Source: Watersipora subatra (lineage: Eukaryota > Bryozoa > Gymnolaemata > Cheilostomatida > Watersiporidae). From it: DNA of 64,000 nt. The translations under genes and the position numbers were made by a program. The stretch covers positions 62,467,248-62,531,247 of the forward strand of contig NC_088711.1 of NCBI RefSeq assembly GCF_963576615.1, read 5' to 3'. The first letter of the stretch is position 1. Each line of letters opens with the position of its first letter. The notes under the pieces were generated by a model, which was not told where the DNA came from, did not search any database, and saw only the letters and a program-made list of their open reading frames with translations. This document shows, piece by piece, positions 13,301 through 21,308 of this stretch.

Positions 13301-16300
13301 CCGTCAGATTAGATGAATACGGGACAGAGACATAGTGAGTATTACATTTAGATGCATGCAAGTCTCACAAACAGATATCTAATGCTGTTTTGATAAATAG
13401 CATATGAAATAATGGCAGTTATCAGTGATCAATTTGGTTGAACCACGGTCAATATGAGCTCTCATTGTTCCTTGATAAGGATAGTTATGGTTGGTGGCAA
13501 TCCACTCACAAGTGTTTGATTCAGTCTGTTCTCTGTGTATAAGCCATACTAACTCTGTTGCTCTGTAGTTTCTATTGTATGTTGAAAGACACGGAGTTGC
13601 TACATAAGGTTGCTTTAACACATTCATTTTCTAAGTTTGGTTGAAACCAGGCAGTTCTCCAACGCATTTCTTTTTCTCAATGCATACTGTATGGTTGTTT
13701 TAATAGTCTTCAGCAGTTTTAGGAGTTGTCCTTTTTTGTTAGATTTTCAACTGATTCTAATGTTAACCGCATGATTTAACCGCAGTAATTGAAAGCCCTA
13801 GTTCTTATAATCAAGCTGTTGATGTTTAAAAGGCTTCTACGTGAGAAGATTCACATTAACTAGTTGCTGTTTATAGCATTGGTACCCGTTACAGTTGCTG
13901 GCTTTCACGAGAAGATGGATTAGTGTGGGCATTCATTGGTCCAGTATGCGCTGTCATACTGATAAATCTCTGTATAATGGCGAGGGTGATTAAGATTGTC
14001 ATCAGCTCTGCTAAGTCCCCCACCTTGTCTCAGGAGCAGCGCAAGGACATCATTCTTGTCAAGTAAGCCGTTGATTGGTTTAATAGCACCTGGTCAATCC
14101 GTATACAAGGTGTATTTTTATATGCATGGATATTAGCACGAATATCTTATATTATCCACGACCAAACACGACCGAAGCGAATGTTTGGTTGCTTTATGAT
14201 AAATGAATATGCGCACACGACTCCCGAAAAATTATCCGTCAACGGCCGTTACCAAACCCTTGTACCAAGATCCCATCAAAAAAATTAACCATTTTTGTGT
14301 AGAGTCGTTTAAGTATAATAATGATACAAAACACATATAAACATATATAAATATGTAACTAAGTCTTTGAAAAGTTGACGCAATATCCTAAAACTAACCC
14401 ATCTGATTGGATTATACATAAATAGACAGATTCATTTGGCCTAAAATCGCAATAAAAATTTGTCAAGCCTTTTTTAATCAAACTTAAGACTGGCCAACGA
14501 AACGCCGATAAGGCCGTGCGACAGAGAGTAGAATCATTAAGTCGTGCGCATTTCACGAAAAAAATGTGCACAGTTCACCAGTATATGGCATTGTCCAATA
14601 GCTGAAGGTTTCTGTAATTAACGTAGAAGTACTGAAAAGTAATCGTTTCTTTTTTGCCGATTCTACCGGACTCTGACATTTTGGACACTTATAATGAGTG
14701 CTTTGGTATTACAACTGATGTCCAAAGCAGTGAAAGTAAAGGAAATGACGATATTTTTCTAACGATTCTTATAAGATTATTACAATATTTAATTGTAAGA
14801 ATAATTATTCGATTTTATATGATTATTATGAGCTTTAGTTATAAGAATTATCATTCGAATTAACAAGATCGGAGTATATAGTGACCGATGGTGTACGATA
14901 TGTTACTGTTATTATTTTTCCAAAGATTTTGTTGATGATACTGCGGCTGTGCCCAATACTGCCAAGCCGTTTTTAATATCTGCAATGTCTGCAAAATCGC
15001 ATGGCGCAACTCACAGCATAACGCATGACACAACTCGCTGCATAACGCATGGTGTATTGTTGCTCTAATGTTCCTTCCTTGCTACTTGTCATATTGTATA
15101 AGCAAACACCATACAGCCATACACATCTGAGGACCTATAATATTATTGAATAGCTAATAAAAATTACAAGTTAAAGTATTGAACTCATTGAGTAGCGATA
15201 AAGACCTCTAGGACAGTTCATCATTCCTTCAGCAAATGTAATTCCTTTGTAAATCTTTTGATGTTATGTTAGCATATACATGTAGGTTATTAAAATGTCA
15301 GATTATCGCTTGCTTGTACCAAACTATAATTGAAAACTATAAAAGGGGTTCACTTACTCTGGTGTTATTCTGCAGAGCTGGTGTGAAAGCGGTTGTTATA
15401 TTAACACCTCTTCTCGGCACCAACTGGTTGTTTGGATTGATGGTGGTGCATAAATATACCCAAGCCTTTGAGTTTCTCTTCGTTATACTGAACACTTTTC
15501 AAGGGCTCTTTATATTCTTATTTCACTGTATCGGCAGCAGCGAGGTATGTCACCAGCTCTTATTGATACCATTTGCATGCATGGTTCATTGTTATTAAAA
15601 TTATGCATAGAATAAGGAGTTGTCACTTCGCGCTTTTTGAGAGACTGCTACGCAGATTGGGTTAGGTTTATGTCTTATCATGCTTACAGCTGTCAACTTT
15701 AGTTGCTATTGCTCAAGATCATATCCAGTAACATCATGCAGGCATCTCATGTATCGTGTTGGTTAATTTGTTTTGTCATAAAGCTAATGTCACAGCCCAA
15801 TCTTTAACACTGCACAGGCACCATTTTGTAAGAATTTTTTTCTGTGATAACATTGATAATTTCATAGAATGCTTTTTTTCGAAATAGCCTAATTTCATAG
15901 TTGACAATGAATGGTTCAAAGTTGGTCAGCAATTATTTCCTATATGTTTGGAAATTACCTTTTCTGAGCTGTGGTATTCCTGTGAGGGAAACGCAAGAAA
16001 ACAAAATTTGTACTCAATTTTGAATTGACTTCACATTTCCACACTAATAGAATAGCAATACGTAAGCATGAAATTTTCATGCTTTATATGTCTATTGTAA
16101 AGTGGTACCCAATATTATTCATGCTTTAGATGTCTATTATAAGATCGTTCTATCGCATAGAGTAGACAAATGAGTCAAGTTTTAGTACATACAGCAGAAG
16201 CAAAATTGGTGATGAATATTTAATGGAATTATAAACATTGATACTTGTATAATTTATTATTGGTTATATAACTGGCTGGTAAGACTCTGATGCGAATGGT

Positions 16301-17885
16301 AGCGGATGAGAACAAGCTTCTATTTTTGGAGTTGTGGCTCCAATATTTAATAAACGCTGATGATTGTAGGTCAGGTCTGCCTTCATGCACAAGAGAGCCA
16401 AACGCGCCAGTAAATCAGCCAACAACTCTCTCTTCAGTTGCGGCAGTTCTGGTCCGCCAGATGTGCTTAGAAAAATCTTTTTCTTGTTTGAGAAACCGAA
16501 AGTTAGCGGAGAACTTGCTGATGGTGAGTAGACGAGAGAGGAGAAAAGCTTGTCTTTACTGTCTCTTTACATATAGTTGTACGCTATTCGTGTATTCTAT
16601 AACTTTAATTATGAAATCTAATTTAGTTTCTAATTAGCCTTAAAAAGAAATTACATTTGCTTGACGGGCAATGACCACGTTGAAGGCCATGACCCCACGT
16701 TGAAAAAAAATACTAGGCAACCGCGGGCCCTGCTAGATCGTAGATTGCATAACTTTCACATCTGACTTGTGGCATCTACAAGTCAGAGTTTTTGAGTCCA
16801 GTTCACAATTGATAGAAAATTGATTAGTTAATTATCGTATGTATTGACAAGTTATTAAGTATGTATTCTTCATTTTTCATCTTAACAGAATCATTTCCTT
16901 GTGCTGATAGTAGAGCTAATAACACATTATCCATAGTATTCGTGTCTTTCCTTTTATGGATTAATGTTACTGAGCAGGTTTATTGAGTCCCCAGAAAGGG
17001 TCCGTCAAAAGGTTATAATCTATTTTGTATACTGAACTACATGCGTGTCTGTACACAAATCTAACATCATAGTATGCAAGCCATTTCCATATGCCCCTGC
17101 ATTATAAACATACGTGCCATTTGTATTTTAGTAAGAGTTATCTCCTCTAGCACATTTAAGATAACAGCGCTCACACAACAGTTGATGAACCATAAGTTAA
17201 GGAATTGCTGCGAAATTATGTCAGCTTTAATAAGTTGGAGATTTTATAGATATAACCTACATTCTATTTGTCTGTTAGGAGGGGGTGAGGTCTACCTTCA
17301 TTATATGCATGTAGTTACTGGATATTATCTAAAGTATATTTAATAACTGTTTGCCCTCATCTTTATTTTCCTATATCTTTTAGTTACTGATTATTTTATT
17401 TACAAAGATAATTGAGTATGATATATAATAATACCTAATACAGTCGCTATTAATATAATATTGGAGTTCATTTCTATTGAAAGCAAAAAGTTTCTTGTAG
17501 ATATATATTCTCTAAGACTTTAAAAGACTTCAGTAGAATGTACAAAATAATAGGTAAATTTTTAATAAACAACGTAAATTATATGCAGTTTATAATGATA
17601 TTCAATTTTAAAAAGTCATATTCATTTATAAATGAACATTATAAATTTTAAACATTCTATTTTAAACATGGATTTATTTAATTTTGGTCTTGCATTAGTT
17701 GTAATGTATGACCAATAAGACTATTTATTGCAGATGCAATAAATGATCTGGTAGAGGGTAAGCTTGGCCCTAACCTGGGAGGCTTAAAACATCAGGTTTC
17801 CTGTCCAGACTCAGGCTATGAAGGAGAAAGCAAGATGGAGCAGAGCAGTTCAGGCAGCTCTGTCGCTAGTGAGTCAAACGGGTGA
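1191..17885 (+). CDS. Adhesion G-protein-coupled receptor (3' part, 14 visible exons)
   Basis: Exons: 1191-1313, 1640-1761, 1852-1936, 3665-3817, 6716-6821, 7215-7389, 9100-9321, 10758-10976, 12242-12501, 13268-13334, 13877-14062, 15376-15544, 16370-16523, 17734-17885. Domain order is TSP1-like, Thr-rich linker, GAIN domain with GPS, seven-helix family B2 domain, Ser-rich tail. It is a plasma-membrane receptor whose extracellular part is expected to self-cleave at the GPS and stay attached. Splice phases join cleanly except between 3817 (phase 1) and 6716 (phase 0). There either a small exon was missed or one base is in error. The gene enters from upstream: the first visible exon begins in phase 1 after a cag acceptor, so N-terminal exons, signal peptide and promoter are outside. 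The stop TGA (17883-17885) overlaps a possible donor. Class is secure; subfamily is not, although the TSP1 module recalls BAI-type receptors. Confidence 0.85.
1640..1936 (+). CDS. aGPCR exons: Thr-rich stalk and start of GAIN region
   Basis: Exon 1640-1761 encodes a run of seven Thr followed by repeated TTAVEATST-type sequence, an O-glycosylation-type stalk. Exon 1852-1936 joins in phase 0 and creates an N-L-T glycosylation sequon at the junction. It continues as ALKGFDLVSELVQGG, the start of the helical GAIN-A region. The intron between them is only 90 bp, one of the shortest in the gene. Confidence 0.7.
2133..2470. repeat. 46-48-bp tandem array
   Basis: About seven units of GCAGTGACATAGCACTCACT followed by GACATGTCATTGCAGGTGAA. 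Units alternate between a TTGCAGGTG and a TTTTAGGAATACG ending, both of which look like splice acceptors. The array lies in the intron after the exon ending at 1936. Confidence 0.85.
2755..2925. repeat. Degenerate ~29-bp repeats
   Basis: A motif close to GCTGCTGGCTGTCACACA plus CTCACACTTG recurs about six times with heavy drift. The open frame through it comes from the repeat and is not counted as a gene. Confidence 0.6.
3085..3535 (-). mobile_element. tRNA-derived SINE with GC-hairpin head and shared 3' tail
   Basis: Reading the minus strand from 3535, the copy starts GATGAATGCCCGGTGTTGCA followed by CGGG (a small GC hairpin). Near 3290-3230 comes a tRNA-like part with the B-box-like GAGGTCAAATCC. 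The tail is GACAAACACTGAGATTTGCA followed by (TA)n. The same three modules occur in the same order at 11245-11630 on the plus strand, which defines the family. Confidence 0.65.
3665..9321 (+). CDS. aGPCR exons: GAIN domain
   Basis: Exons 3665-3817, 6716-6821, 7215-7389 and 9100-9321. The first two encode helical GAIN-A sequence, with an N-T-T sequon in LLENTTRQEAVHF. The third encodes the beta-rich GAIN-B part, with an EVTVSLPDEVFNGF strand and AIVHNKAGHLLG, which resembles the usual 'vvYnnlG.lL' strand. The fourth ends with PHCVFYNSSQQ, the first half of the GPS. The phase conflict between 3817 and 6716 is the only unresolved junction. The intron there is 2.9 kb and carries a SINE, a mariner-like MITE and three minisatellites. 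Confidence 0.7.
3818..4066. repeat. 49-bp tandem array starting at a splice donor
   Basis: Five units of TTCCTAGTCTGGTTTGTACA + GTCCAACCTCTACATA + CAAACACTTATA. The first, partial unit begins at the GTTTCTTACAAACACTT donor that follows exon 3665-3817, so the array and the 5' splice site are continuous. Confidence 0.85.
4067..4259. other. Intron, no feature seen
   Basis: AT-rich intron between the 49-bp array and the mariner-like MITE. No exon, repeat or RNA gene is recognised. Confidence 0.5.
4260..4375. mobile_element. Short mariner-like MITE (116 bp), TA target site
   Basis: Inverted ends CCGTCAAACCTCTAATTGAA and CATTTAGAGGTTTTACGG are flanked by TA on both sides. The sequence next to the ends (GAACGCC, GGGTTGAAAAATAGAGCACC) matches the ends of the 1452-bp element at 61447-62898, so this is an internally deleted relative. 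Confidence 0.75.
4376..5212. other. Intron, no gene seen
   Basis: AT-rich intron. A short similarity between 4500-4560 and 4620-4680 (GCAATAGGAGAA/GTGCAATATTAG) looks like old local duplication. No exon that would repair the 3817/6716 phase conflict was recognised. Confidence 0.4.
5213..5690 (+). mobile_element. Dispersed repeat, copy A (inverted relative at 14390-14990)
   Basis: The block from GCAGATATTAAAAACGGCTG to TCCGATCAGATGGG occurs again, reverse-complemented and diverged, at 14390-14990. Shared landmarks are ACCATCGGTCACTATATACT, ACGTTAATTACAGAAACCTT, CAGCAATTGGACAATGCCAT and AAAAAAGGCTTGTC. No coding region or clear termini were recognised, so the class is unknown. Confidence 0.7.
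5690..5946. repeat. 23-bp tandem array (first locus)
   Basis: About 11 units of AAAAGAGGTTTGACTGTATT + GAC. The same unit forms a second array at 9903-10130, and the ~200 bp that follow (CCACAGATACTGTCTG, GAGAAGTTGTCTACCCTGTT, AGCATAAGTCA) are also shared. The unit length is not a multiple of three, so all three minus-strand frames stay open and produce false ORFs. Confidence 0.9.
5947..6110. repeat. Conserved flank of the 23-bp array, copy 1
   Basis: This segment runs from TTGTATCCACAGATACTG to about CAGTCCTTTCACC and is similar to 10131-10290. Array and flank therefore moved or duplicated together. No termini are seen. Confidence 0.65.
6215..6500. repeat. Degenerate ~35-bp repeats
   Basis: The motif AATAGTAAAAGAGAGCATGA + CTCTTA recurs about seven times with drift, in the intron before exon 6716-6821. 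Confidence 0.7.
7486..8248. mobile_element. Tc1/mariner-like MITE (763 bp), TA target site
   Basis: The ends CAGTCATACCTTGACGTACC and GTACTCATATTCCGAGGTGT+GACTG are imperfect inverted repeats flanked by TA. Internal subterminal repeats (TTGTATCTCAA / CTCGTATCTCAA) support this. No transposase frame remains. It sits in the intron between exons 7215-7389 and 9100-9321. Confidence 0.65.
8392..8735. repeat. 19-bp tandem array
   Basis: About 18 units of GTGTGTAGTTTAGAGGTAA, with single-base variants. Each unit carries GAGGTAAGTGTG, a strong 5' splice-site match on the sense strand of the GPCR gene, so the intron holds many decoy donors. Confidence 0.9.
9903..10130. repeat. 23-bp tandem array (second locus)
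   Basis: About ten units of the same AAAAGAGGTTTGACTGTATT + GAC repeat as at 5690-5946, followed by the same flank up to about 10290. The left flanks of the two loci differ. Confidence 0.9.
10475..10600. repeat. CTACTACTAG-type simple repeat
   Basis: Irregular repeats of TAGCTACTACTACTAGCTAC and variants, 160 bp upstream of the GPS exon acceptor. Confidence 0.6.
10758..10976 (+). CDS. aGPCR exon: GPS cleavage site and TM1
   Basis: The exon completes the GPS: WMSTGCSTT, then RCVCDHLTSFSVLL. The Cys/Trp framework and the His-Leu/Thr cleavage triad are all present, so autoproteolysis between bases 10827 and 10828 is predicted. About 17 residues later comes a first hydrophobic helix (residues from ALTVIGQIG to FIYL). 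The sequence just after the cleavage point, TSFSVLLQ, is the predicted tethered agonist. Phase 2 enters and phase 2 leaves, matching both neighbours. Confidence 0.85.
11245..11630 (+). mobile_element. tRNA-derived SINE, plus-strand copy
   Basis: It begins CTAGCCGAATGCCCGGCGTT + GCACGGG. A tRNA-like segment follows (GATTAATTGATTAGTCTATT, then CCAAGATCAAATGCAGCACT, then ACGCGGATCTTT). It ends GACAGACTTTGAGATTTATA. Module order and many positions match the minus-strand copy at 3085-3535. Confidence 0.65.
11930..12235. repeat. Degenerate ~24-bp repeats ending at a splice acceptor
   Basis: Units near TATTCACTCAGGCTATGTCT recur about ten times with drift and run up to 6 bp from the acceptor (TTTGAATAG) of exon 12242-12501. 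The repeat is pyrimidine-rich and may supply the acceptor's polypyrimidine context. Confidence 0.65.
12242..15544 (+). CDS. aGPCR exons: TM2 to TM7
   Basis: Exons 12242-12501 (TM2-TM3), 13268-13334 (TM4), 13877-14062 (extracellular loop 2 and TM5) and 15376-15544 (TM6-TM7). Family B2 hallmarks visible: RKKIHMNLIVALALAQL in TM2, FTWMLCEGLQLY in TM3, GWG before TM4, YSCWLS in loop 2 (the disulphide Cys) and GTNWLFGL in TM6. TM7 has NTFQGLFIFLFHC. All phases join. No stop or missing helix is seen, so the receptor core looks functional. Confidence 0.85.
12502..13267. other. Intron after TM3 exon, no further feature
   Basis: AT-rich sequence with weak local repetition around CCATAGAGTAATTG / CCATAGAGTGATTG (12945-12990). 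Nothing else was recognised. Confidence 0.4.
14390..14990 (-). mobile_element. Dispersed repeat, copy B (inverted relative of 5213-5690)
   Basis: From CCCATCTGATTGGATTATAC to AAGCCGTTTTTAATATCTGC it is the diverged reverse complement of copy A. The additional AT-rich centre (14760-14860) is longer than in copy A. It lies in the intron between TM5 and TM6 exons. The pair brackets exons 6716 to 14062 in inverted orientation. Confidence 0.7.
15545..16369. other. Intron, no feature seen
   Basis: A short duplicated motif (TTCATGCTTTATATGTCTATT and TTCATGCTTTAGATGTCTATT style, 16077-16140) is the only structure noticed. Confidence 0.4.
16370..17885 (+). CDS. aGPCR exons: cytoplasmic tail and stop
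   Basis: Exon 16370-16523 starts VRSAFMHKRAKRAS, a basic juxtamembrane helix after TM7. Exon 17734-17885 encodes a hydrophilic tail ending SSSGSSVASESNG, then TGA. The stop is formed by the same bases as a good donor (GG/GTGAGG at 17881), so an isoform that splices here and avoids the stop is possible. No PDZ-binding end is visible in the version that stops. The intronic or 3'UTR minisatellite starts exactly at this point. Confidence 0.7.
16524..17733. other. Intron, AT-rich, no feature seen
   Basis: From about 17340 the sequence is extremely AT-rich, with no exon, repeat family or RNA gene recognised. Confidence 0.4.
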
Positions 17886-18310
17886 GGGCCAATGCAGGTG
17901 CTTGCTCAACTCAAATAGATGAGGACCAGTTCAGTTGCTTGCTTATTCAATTAGATGAGGACTCATCTAATTTAGTAAGCAGGTGCTTGTTTAGCTCAGC
18001 TAGATGAATGCCAGTGCAGGTACTTAGCGCAACTAGACGAGGATTTATCTAGTTGATTGCTTAGCTCAACTAGGCCAGGGCCAGTGCAGGTGCTTGTTTA
18101 GCTCGCTTAGGCGAGGACCAATGCAGGTCAGAGCCATTGAGTGAGCCATTGAGCCATTACACTCAATGGCTCTGATGCAGGTGCTTGTTTAGCTCAATTA
18201 GGCAAGGGCCAGTGTACGTGCTTGTTTAGCTTAACTACACTGTAGGTGAGTACCTGTGCAGGTGCTTGCTTATCTCAATTACATTCGATGACTGGAGCAG
18301 GTGCTTGACC
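17886..18310. repeat. Degenerate minisatellite starting at the GPCR stop/donor
   Basis: Units of roughly GTGAGGGCCAATGCAGGTGC + TTGCTCAACTCAAATAGA recur at least six times with indels. The first unit begins at the GTGAGG that contains the stop codon, so the array grew out of the exon border. Confidence 0.75.
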
Positions 18311-21308
18311 GTCGTTGTAAAAAGTCAATGCATAAGAGTTTAGGTGCTGCACAGCTGCTGACAATAATGATTGGACTCAAAACCTTTACCTTATTCTACT
18401 TACAACATCTTGAGGTAAATGTGTTCATTAGCCTATCAAGTCTGTTGGATAACATTGCGGGTGTGTAACATCGACACTGCTGGTGGTTGAACAAATTGTC
18501 AGTCGTTAGTCATTCAGTTCGATGCACGATAGGAGGGTAGGGTTAGTTGAATGAGGGGAAGCAGTGGCATGCGGAAGAGTAGCAGAGCTATTGAAATGGC
18601 AGTCGAGTGAAGGACCCTTTAAACCTGTCGATATTGCCATGATAGAAAACGGGGTGTAATATTTTCTTACAATTAGAGTATTGCAGAACTGTATATTTCA
18701 AAAGCCTGAAAGAAAAAATAATTCTTTCAAAAACCTGCTACGATTTATAGTAAAACATCATAAGCTGAAAGTAAAAAGTGGTTTTTATTCAGCTTGTTTC
18801 TTGATACAGAGGTTAGCTTTGATCTTATTCCATGTAGATGGATTGCTCAATGAATGTAACTTAGTTAAATTTCGGCAGCCAGCATGATAGGATTTGTATG
18901 CATTTACAGTGGGTTTTTACTATGCGTCCGTTTTGAAATTCAGTTTATATAGTGGTAGTCCAACTTGCATCTTTTAAATGAATGTATGAGTTTTTTATTT
19001 TGTTCCGGTTTTAATTAATGGAAAGGTGATATTAGGCTGCTCTTGGCTACCTGATCTGACGCAATGGCACTTGGGCTATAATATATGTCAAGGAGAATGT
19101 CATAACAGTTACATAGACAATGCAAGTTGTGCTACCACTACATAAACTGAAAGACTGAATTTCGCTAAATTAGCTTCAAAAAATAAAATTGTTACTCTGA
19201 AAGAGATAGCACCGCTGGTCTATCACCTCCTACTGTGGCCTTGGCACTACACAATAGGAATTACAGCCTTCTGTTGTATTCCAGTTTTTCCTTTATAAAA
19301 GTGCTACATCTTACTAATAGCCATCGGTCGGTTTGTGATTTTTCTATTAATAATTGGAGTTGTCCGATGTTGTAGGGCAATGTATGACCTTACACAAAGA
19401 GTAAAGACATCAACTGGTGAATGAAGACTGAATAAATCGGCAGAGAAAGTTCTCAGGTGAGAATTGGTGGAAAGAGGCATAAAAGTTTCATAAACTCTTC
19501 GCTGGGCTTAAAAGTTAACATGATTCTTCTCAGTATTTTTTACTATATTATTGTTATTTGCATTCATACCGCAGCAGTTTTCCCTAGTGCCAATAGTATA
19601 ATACTACAAACTCACAATTTCATGCTAAAACTCACCTAAAACATCCCATTGAGTCATCAAGGTGACAAACTATTCTGGATATCTAAAGAATAGCGATTAA
19701 ATCATTCACTCTGTACGGGCCATTTTGTCATCCTTGCTCGACTCTGAATCATATCAAACCAATCTTCATTCACCGATAGTCAAAATGGTGTCACAAATCT
19801 AATAGCTGCCACTGATGGTAGGAATGCTGGCAGCGAGTAAATTATTTAATTTCCAGAACCCAAGCTCAGTTTGATCACTAAATGTTTAAAGCGATGTGTT
19901 CACTCGTGTTTATGTCTATGTTGTTTATGTCTGTGGCATTTCATATTCTATTCCTGTACATTATTCATGGCGTTTATACAGGCACCTTCTCTCTTCAAAT
20001 GCTCTACCTTCATGTATGGTTGTTTCCTAAGATTGTTTCATTTATCCAACCGTTTTTATGCTCTCTGTTTGTAGGATTACTGGTTATTATAGAAGAATCT
20101 TGTGCAAGGTTTGGTCAGTCTACAGTTCCTAGTATACAGCTTTGTCAGTTATCTCTATTGGTGCACCCACAATTGCACTTGTTTTCATTCATAAAACTCA
20201 AGGCTTTAATTAGATGTATGAATTTGTAAAATGCCATTCAAATGTAAATAAAATTTATGTTATATTTCATCCATTTTTATAATACTATATACATACATTG
20301 AGTCTGTTTCAGAGTAGATGTGCAATTTGACTTCAGTTTATGAAACTGACATAAAAGCTTTTCTATTTTGTTAGCCTTTTTACCGTCATTTGTCACTCAG
20401 TGTCACTTGTCACTCACTGTCACTTGTCACTCAGTGTCATTTGTCACTCAGTGTCACTTGTCACTCAGTGTCACTTGTCACTCAGTGTCACTTGTCACTC
20501 AGTGTCGCTGCTCACTACGCATTATTTAGTCAAGTTGTACAGGGTGGTCGAATCAACAAGCATCAGAGTTTCCTTCTAGGAATTTGGATTTGTTGAGCAT
20601 CAAAATTGTTTTGCTTTTCAAGAACTCTACAATAATCGCCATAATGATTGGCTCTCTTTATGCCAGATTCTTGAGTTGTCTTCTTCTGAATACTCTGTCT
20701 GATACTTTCAGTATATTTTTTGATAGTTTTGATACAGTGACTCAGCGATACACTTATTGTGATACTAAAAAGGTTTACTAAAGTACAGATGCTGTCAATT
20801 AATAAATAATATGCTAAACATCCTGTATTTGTTTATCTCTCAAACCAGGGAATTTCTTCCACGAAATGTTCAAAGCAATCATACAAGACATCCATAAGGA
20901 AGTCTCTAGCTAAAATAGTAAATCTCACATCATCTGCAAGTTTCTTTTTTTAAGTCATACTTGCTTAATGCTTTCTGTTTTTCAGCCTCCACTACAAATT
21001 TTGTAGTTTTTTTAAATTTTAATATGTATTTAAGATATTGCGTATGAGAAAAGTAAATGAAACCTGTTATGATTTTAATGCTGTAGCTAACATGCTCCAT
21101 TACAACAAGATCTAACCGCCAAACAATTTTTGTTGTACATATGGATCGTTCAATTACCAAAACTGGAGTTGTTCAAATGCACAGAATACTGATGATGAGG
21201 CACGTTTTGTAATGTACATTATATATATTAGTAAAATTAAAATTGTATAAGAGTCCTTTTTAAAGTATGATATTAGATAAATATAATAACATAAATTTCA
21301 TTAGTAAG
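18311..21308. other. Intergenic/3' flank between GPCR and EFCAB10
   Basis: No convincing gene. Candidate AATAAA signals downstream of the GPCR stop are at 19182, 19431 and 20247; which one is used is unknown. A hydrophobic 115-codon frame at 19882-20229 shows no recognisable motif. A 17-bp repeat array lies at 20392-20508. On the minus strand, ATTAAA variants (21018-21023, 21074-21079) could end the EFCAB10 transcript. Confidence 0.4.
20392..20508. repeat. 17-bp tandem array
   Basis: About seven units of TCACTCAGTGTCACTTG. The local open frame is caused by the repeat. Confidence 0.85.

Noticed and set aside
19871..20229. Two hydrophobic ORFs of 67 and 115 codons
   Set aside because: They overlap in different frames, have no family motif, and AT-rich sequence easily gives Phe/Leu-rich frames.
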